NCBI GenBank assembly: GCA_032718475.1 | Contig: JAUCBJ010007952.1 | Location: forward strand, 1 to 49,574 | Source of the DNA: Nemertoderma westbladi | Lineage: Eukaryota > Xenacoelomorpha > Nemertodermatida > Nemertodermatidae | Length of the DNA: 49,574 bases | Reading direction: 5' to 3' | Shown here: one piece after another, positions 45,389 to 49,574 of the stretch | Numbering within the stretch: the stretch's first letter is position 1 | Layout: each line of letters begins with the position of its first letter | Translations under genes and position numbers: made by a program | Notes under the pieces: generated by a model | Seen by the model: only the letters and a program-made list of their open reading frames with translations | Told to the model about the DNA's origin: nothing | Database searches by the model: none

Positions 45389-45712
45389 GAGGGCTCATGT
45401 TAGCTAACACGTGGGCTCGTTTTAGCTAACACGAGGGCTCGTGTTAGTAACACATGGGCTCGTGTTAGTAACACGAGGGCTCGTGTTAGTAAAACGAGGA
45501 CTCGTGTTAGTAAAACGAGGACTCGTGTTAGCTAACACATGGGCTCGTGTTAGCTAACAAGAGGGCTCGTGTTAGCTAACACGAGGGCTCGTGTTAGTAA
45601 CACGAGGGCTCGTGTTAGTAACACGAGGGCTCGTGTTAGTAACACGAGGGCTCGTGTTAGTAACACGAGGGCTCGTGTTAGTAACACGAGGGCTTTTGTT
45701 AGAAAAATATTT
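45325..45712. repeat. Palindromic minisatellite (about 18-22 bp unit)
   Basis: Roughly 19 units of taacacgagggctcgtgtta with variable spacers (gtaa or gcta). Each unit is an inverted repeat, acacgag/ctcgtgt. The same repeat occurs at 39992-40090. Confidence 0.95.
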
Positions 45713-46050
45713 TTCTCATGTCCCTTCCCGGGCTCCGTATGTATGTGTTGTTGGTTGGTTAACAAGCCTAAATTATTATCCTAGATAATAGCTGGATCTC
45801 ATTCAGGGACTGATATAATATCATCAATATTTTGGTAATTAATAAAATCAGCAACAATTTAGGCATAATTCTGAAATATCAATGTTTTCACAATTTTTTT
45901 TATAATTTCAAGGAAATGCTAGCTAGTAAAAAAAAAACTCTAGCTACTAGCTACACCTTAATAAATAATATATAATAATGTTCTCGAACAATTACCAATA
46001 ACAAAAATAAAAAAGTACAGTATTTTTAAAATTTCAAAAATTTCTAGCTA
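45695..46050. repeat. Right inverted-repeat arm
   Basis: Reverse complement of the left arm (34540-34682 plus 39859-40000): agaaaaatatttttctcatg, cttcccgggctcc, then gctagctagtaaaaa and ctagctactagctac. More diverged toward the outside. Confidence 0.65.
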
Positions 46051-46052
46051 GT

Positions 46053-46263
46053 AACCCGGGTTGAGATTCTTAGTATATTTCCTAAGTTCTAAACAAGTCT
46101 GCTTAGAAAGGCTTAGAACGCTTAGCAACGCTGGTGCAAAGGGTGAGTAAAGTACTTAACAAATTTTCCAATTTCATAAAAATGACATTGCAAGTTTATA
46201 ATGTTTAGTAAGTTGTTGCTATGTGACTGACAAGTATTACAGGATATATAAACGTGCTTTATA
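46053..46263. repeat. Inverted repeat, right arm (about 213 bp)
   Basis: Pairs with 44768-44981. Its outer end coincides with the TA at which the next element (46264-49550) starts. Confidence 0.85.
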
Positions 46264-46297
46264 TCGTCACCTTCAAGGCAGAACCCCCTAAGTCGAT
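46264..46297 (+). repeat. Left terminal inverted repeat
   Basis: 34 bases identical to the reverse complement of 49517-49550; similarity continues imperfectly in T-rich sequence. Confidence 0.95.
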
Positions 46298-46339
46298 ATT
46301 TTCGATTTTCATGTTTTTGACTTTTTGGGTAATTCGATA

Positions 46340-46585
46340 TCGGCTTTTTCGTCTGGCAGAACCCCGAAGCTTTTCTACCAGCCATTTTTGAGTTATAAGC
46401 CAAAGACAGTTCCCCGTAACTTATGCCCACTTCGAGGCAGAACCCCACAAGTCAATAATTGGCTTGCAAAACACCGTAAATTCAAGTATATAAAATTCAG
46501 TCCACCTGGCAAAACCACTTTAATCAGAAATAACAACCTGTAAAACCCCTTAAATCAGAAACAAAGCCTGGCAAAACCCCGTAAT
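46340..46585. repeat. Subterminal repeats
   Basis: ggcagaaccccgaagc, ggcagaaccccacaag, gcaaaacaccgtaaat, ggcaaaaccactttaa, gtaaaaccccttaaa and ggcaaaaccccgtaat occur at intervals of about 40-60 bases. Related text (gttttgccaaa, ggcaaaacaccataag) lies near the right end. Spaced subterminal motifs of this kind are often transposase-binding sites. Confidence 0.6.
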
Positions 46586-46619
46586 TTATCATGTGTATAC
46601 TGGTTTGTATTGCGGCCGG

Positions 46620-46675
46620 ACACAAATATTAATGAGGGACGCAAACATTATTGAGGGACGCAAAACATTAATAGG
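46620..46675. repeat. Inverted copies of the 19-bp repeat
   Basis: aatgagggacgcaaacatta-type units appear two to three times in the opposite orientation to the main array at 47258-48470. Confidence 0.7.
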
Positions 46676-46890
46676 GGTCCATGGTTGCCAATGGGTATTA
46701 ATATGAGCGATGGTGACGCTTGCCCTCAGACGATCAGATATTAAGTGATTAACTGGAAAAAATACTACCATGGGAACGTGAGCTTCGATCAAAGTACCGC
46801 CGTTTTGTATACATTCCATCTTCCTAATTAGATGGAAATTAATTGAAAGCGACGTTCGGTTACGTTGTTCAGCTGCCTGTTTTGCTGCTA

Positions 46891-46986
46891 CCCCCCCCCC
46901 CCCCCCCCGCCTGTTATACCCCCATATTTTCAATTTACCTCCAACCACCACCATTCATGTTACCCCCCCCCCCCCCCCCCCCCCCC
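46891..46986. repeat. Two poly-C runs
   Basis: 18 C at 46891-46908 and 24 C at 46963-46986. Confidence 0.9.
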
Positions 46987-47257
46987 ATTCCTGTCTCCCC
47001 CTTCATGTTCATCATTTTTTTACTCCTACTCCGTCCCTTTTTAGTAACAACATCGTTTATTCTTTTGGTTAGAAAAACCATCTCTGTAACCTGAACCTTT
47101 CCTTCAATCGGCAATAACATAGTTTATTGGTTTGGTCAGATTAATATGTTATTATTTATTGTTGTTATTTTATTGCTTGACAGTAATGATAATTGTAATA
47201 CTGTAATATATTGTATGTGTATGGGTGGTAACAGGAATCATACTAAGTGCGAAGGGC

Positions 47258-48470
47258 GATAGTGCCCATGATGAATGTTTGTGCCCTTGATTGTATCTGT
47301 CCCTCGTTTATTGTTTGTGTCCCTCATTAATGTTTGTGTCCTCCTCATTAATGTTTGTGTCCCTCATTAATGTTTGTGTATCTCATTAATGTTTGTGTCC
47401 CTCATTAATGTTTGTGTACCTCATTAATGTTTGTATATCTCATTAATGTTTGTGTCCCTCATTAATGTTTGTGTCCCTCATTAATGTTTGTGACCCTCAT
47501 TAATGTTTGTGTATCTCATTATTGTTAGTGTCCCTCATTAATGTTTGTGTCCCTCATCAATGTTTGTGTCCCTCATTAATGTTTGTGTCCCTCATTAATG
47601 TTTGTGCCCTTGATTGATATCTGTCCCTCGTTTATTGTTTGTGTCCCTCATTAATATTTGTGTACCTCATTAATGTTTGTATATCTCATTAATGTTTGTG
47701 TCCCTCATTAATGTTTGTGTCCCTCATTAATGTTTGTGACCCTCATTAATGTTTGTGTATCTCATTATTGTTAGTGTCAAACATTAATGTTTGTGTCCCT
47801 CATTAATGTTTGTGTACCTCATTAATGTTTGTGTCCCACATTAATGTTTGTGTCCCTCATTAATGTTTGTGTCCCTCATTAATGTTTGTGTATCTCATTA
47901 TTGTTAGTGTCCCTCGTTAATGTTTGTGTCCCTCATTAATGTTTGTGTACCTCATTAATGTTTGTGTCCCTCATTAATGTTTGTGTCCCTCATTAATGTC
48001 TCTGTACCGCATTAATGTTAGTGTCCCTCAATTAATGTTTGTGTCCCTCATTAATGTTTGTGTACCTCTTTAATGTTTGTGTCCCTCATTAATGTTTGTG
48101 TACCTCATTAATGTTAGTGTCCCTCAATTAATGTTTGTGTCCCTCATTAATGTTTGTGTCCCTCATTAATGTTTGTGTCCCTCATTAATATTTGTGCCCC
48201 TCATTAATGTTTGTATTCCTCATTAATATTTGTGTCCTATATCAATGTTTATGTCCCACTTTAATGTTTGTGTCCTACATCAATGTTTATGTCCCACATT
48301 AATGTCTGTGTCCTATATCAATGTTTATGTCCCACTTTAATGTTTGTGTCCTACATCAATGTTTATGTCCCACATTAATGTTTGTCGCCCTGATTAATGT
48401 TTGTCCCACATTAATGTTTGTGGCGCTGATAAATATCTATCCCTCATTTAATGTTTGTGTCCAAGTTGCT
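47258..48470. repeat. 19-bp tandem array
   Basis: About 60 copies of tgtccctcattaatgtttg and variants (tgtacctc..., tgtatctc...). Sub-blocks repeat: about 47275-47530 resembles about 47610-47770, showing higher-order duplication. The unit contains the palindrome cattaatg. The last copies (48230 onward) are diverged. Confidence 0.95.
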
Positions 48471-49200
48471 ATAAGTTACTCTAGGTTGCCGGACGTTTTG
48501 GACAATTTGGTCAGCAACTAGCAACTTAATTTGAGTAACATTAACTTTTAGTCTCCGTGATATGAAGCATCTTTTACAGCAACAAACTTCGCGTTTACAT
48601 AGAGCAACTTGATCGGCAACCTGACATGCTCACTAAGTTGCTGATAGAGTTGCTCAAAATGTTGCCACGTACTGTAGAAAAAACAGGTCTTTAATTATTC
48701 GTCATGACGTACTGTAAGTGAACTTTACTTTAACTTTAACGTAGCTGTAACCCTGTAGCTAGACTTTGTTCTTACTGTAGAGTACCACCCATGGCTATAT
48801 TTTGTACTTAGAGTTCCGCTTTCTTGAATCTAAATTTTGTTCTTATAGTTCTGCATTTGGCTACATTTTGTTCTATTTGTATTGATACATGATTCTAACT
48901 ACAGTACCGTACTTATTTTAGAAGCAATTAATACCAAAATATCAAAAACTTATGGAGCCCTTTTGAATTTTGAATTCAAAAATTTCCAACATGTGCGCAA
49001 GTGTGTTAGCTGTATTGTATGTGATTATTTGTTATTATTGCGTTTACAGGTAATACTAACACCTGATCATGTGCTAGTTAACATGTTAGATAGCACGTAT
49101 TAGCTAATAACAAATGCGCACATGTATTATGTGCGCACTACGCACTAAATTATTAAGGACGTACGATACGCCTTGGCTATTATTTGATATATTTTGTGTG
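48471..49200. other. Unassigned body of the TIR element
   Basis: About 700 bases with repeated gttgct/caactt words at 48470-48665 and no convincing coding frame on either strand. Confidence 0.4.
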
Positions 49201-49202
49201 TT

Positions 49203-49372
49203 TTTTGTAAAAATTCGGACTTATGGTGTTTTGCCAAATTGAGGATACCTTGTTTTCTAGGCAATACCCCGCAACTATCGTATAGTTACGGGATAATACC
49301 AGAAAATGGTGTTCCCCCTTGTTTTGGCAAAACACCATAAGTCAGAATTTTTACAAAAAAACCGCAATATAT
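49203..49372. repeat. Fold-back palindrome near the right end
   Basis: tttttgtaaaaattcggact ... gttttgccaaa on the left pairs with ttttggcaaaac ... agtcagaatttttacaaaaa on the right; arms of about 70 bases meet at ctatcgtatag. Possibly a small palindromic insertion or part of the transposon end. Confidence 0.8.
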
Positions 49373-49516
49373 TTCAAAGGTAATTCTAAATCAAAGTGAA
49401 AGTTTAGTTATATGAATTCTATATATATTTAGTTATCAAAAAACACAATAACAAGTAAACTGAGGCATCTCTCTAAAAAATAAACAGTTTTTATCGATTA
49501 TCTCAGAACTACAAAA

Positions 49517-49550
49517 ATCGACTTAGGGGGTTCTGCCTTGAAGGTGACGA
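49517..49550 (-). repeat. Right terminal inverted repeat
   Basis: Reverse complement of 46264-46297, followed by TA. Confidence 0.95.
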
Positions 49551-49574
49551 TACATTGTGCAGTGTACTGCAGTA

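Larger units (their letters stand above)
46264..49550. mobile_element. Non-autonomous TIR DNA transposon, TA target site
   Basis: 3,287 bp bounded by 34-bp perfect terminal inverted repeats beginning tcgtcaccttcaaggcagaa (46264-46297, and the complement at 49517-49550), with TA on both outer sides (46262-46263 and 49551-49552). TA duplication fits Tc1/mariner-type and some other cut-and-paste families. No transposase reading frame is visible. The body holds subterminal gcaaaaccccgtaa-type repeats, a 19-bp tandem array and a fold-back near the right end, so it depends on an outside transposase. Confidence 0.85.

Noticed and set aside
45550-45788. Open frames with repeated TRALVLL or NTRARVS
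   Set aside because: Entirely within the palindromic minisatellite, open on both strands by repetition.
46843-47094. Pro-rich open frame around 46.9 kb
   Set aside because: It is driven by two poly-C runs; no conserved residues.

Overview
This window looks like intron-rich, repeat-dense DNA from an invertebrate animal. The evidence is spliced genes with GT-AG introns, several families of eukaryotic retrotransposons, abundant minisatellites, long poly-C/poly-G runs and AT-rich filler. The species cannot be read from the sequence. The mix of betagamma-crystallin, RTE-like, BEL-type, Ty3/gypsy and HECT-like sequence would fit a sponge, a cnidarian or another marine invertebrate, but that is inference. 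There are no bacterial operons, rRNA genes or CRISPR arrays.

Layout. Bases 1-290 hold a minus-strand endonuclease fragment of an RTE-like retrotransposon. Bases about 466-11040 are a decayed non-LTR retroelement carrying a restriction-like endonuclease (REL, R2-type). It is split cleanly by a 7,594-bp minus-strand LTR element (2700-10293) with 560-bp LTRs and a 5-bp target duplication. That LTR element has a BEL/Pao-type gag region but no reverse transcriptase or integrase; instead it carries extra ORFs and a higher-order satellite. A possible minus-strand hemopexin-like exon (11056-11169), a large fold-back element (11290-11960) and a 21-bp palindromic minisatellite (12402-12780) follow.

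The one host gene that can be reconstructed with confidence is a secreted protein with three betagamma-crystallin domains. It has six exons from 13283 to 31071 and 323 codons. Introns within domains are all phase 2 and introns between domains are all phase 1. Its introns hold most of the other repeats: RTE-like copies A and B and a CR1/L2-like fragment in intron 2; a 30-bp tandem array in intron 3; and, in intron 4, a decayed retroelement split by the nearly full-length RTE-like copy C.

From 31.6 to 34.3 kb the minus strand shows a broken, unidentified coding-like region with Cys-x2-Cys segments. A young Ty3/gypsy element (34688-39853; LTRs differ at 1 of 166 positions; TSD gtagc) lies inside the left arm of a larger inverted-repeat structure. 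That structure also holds a frameshifted gene with a SAM-like segment and the start of a HECT domain (40236-41458), a retroelement C-terminal fragment (43018-43450) and palindromic minisatellites. The window ends with a 3,287-bp non-autonomous DNA element (46264-49550) that has 34-bp perfect terminal inverted repeats, a TA target duplication, a 19-bp tandem array and a subterminal palindrome.

Most of the window is therefore nested mobile DNA of different ages around one long gene. Nested insertions (BEL-type into REL element, RTE-like into older retroelement, gypsy into inverted-repeat arm) give a relative order of events.
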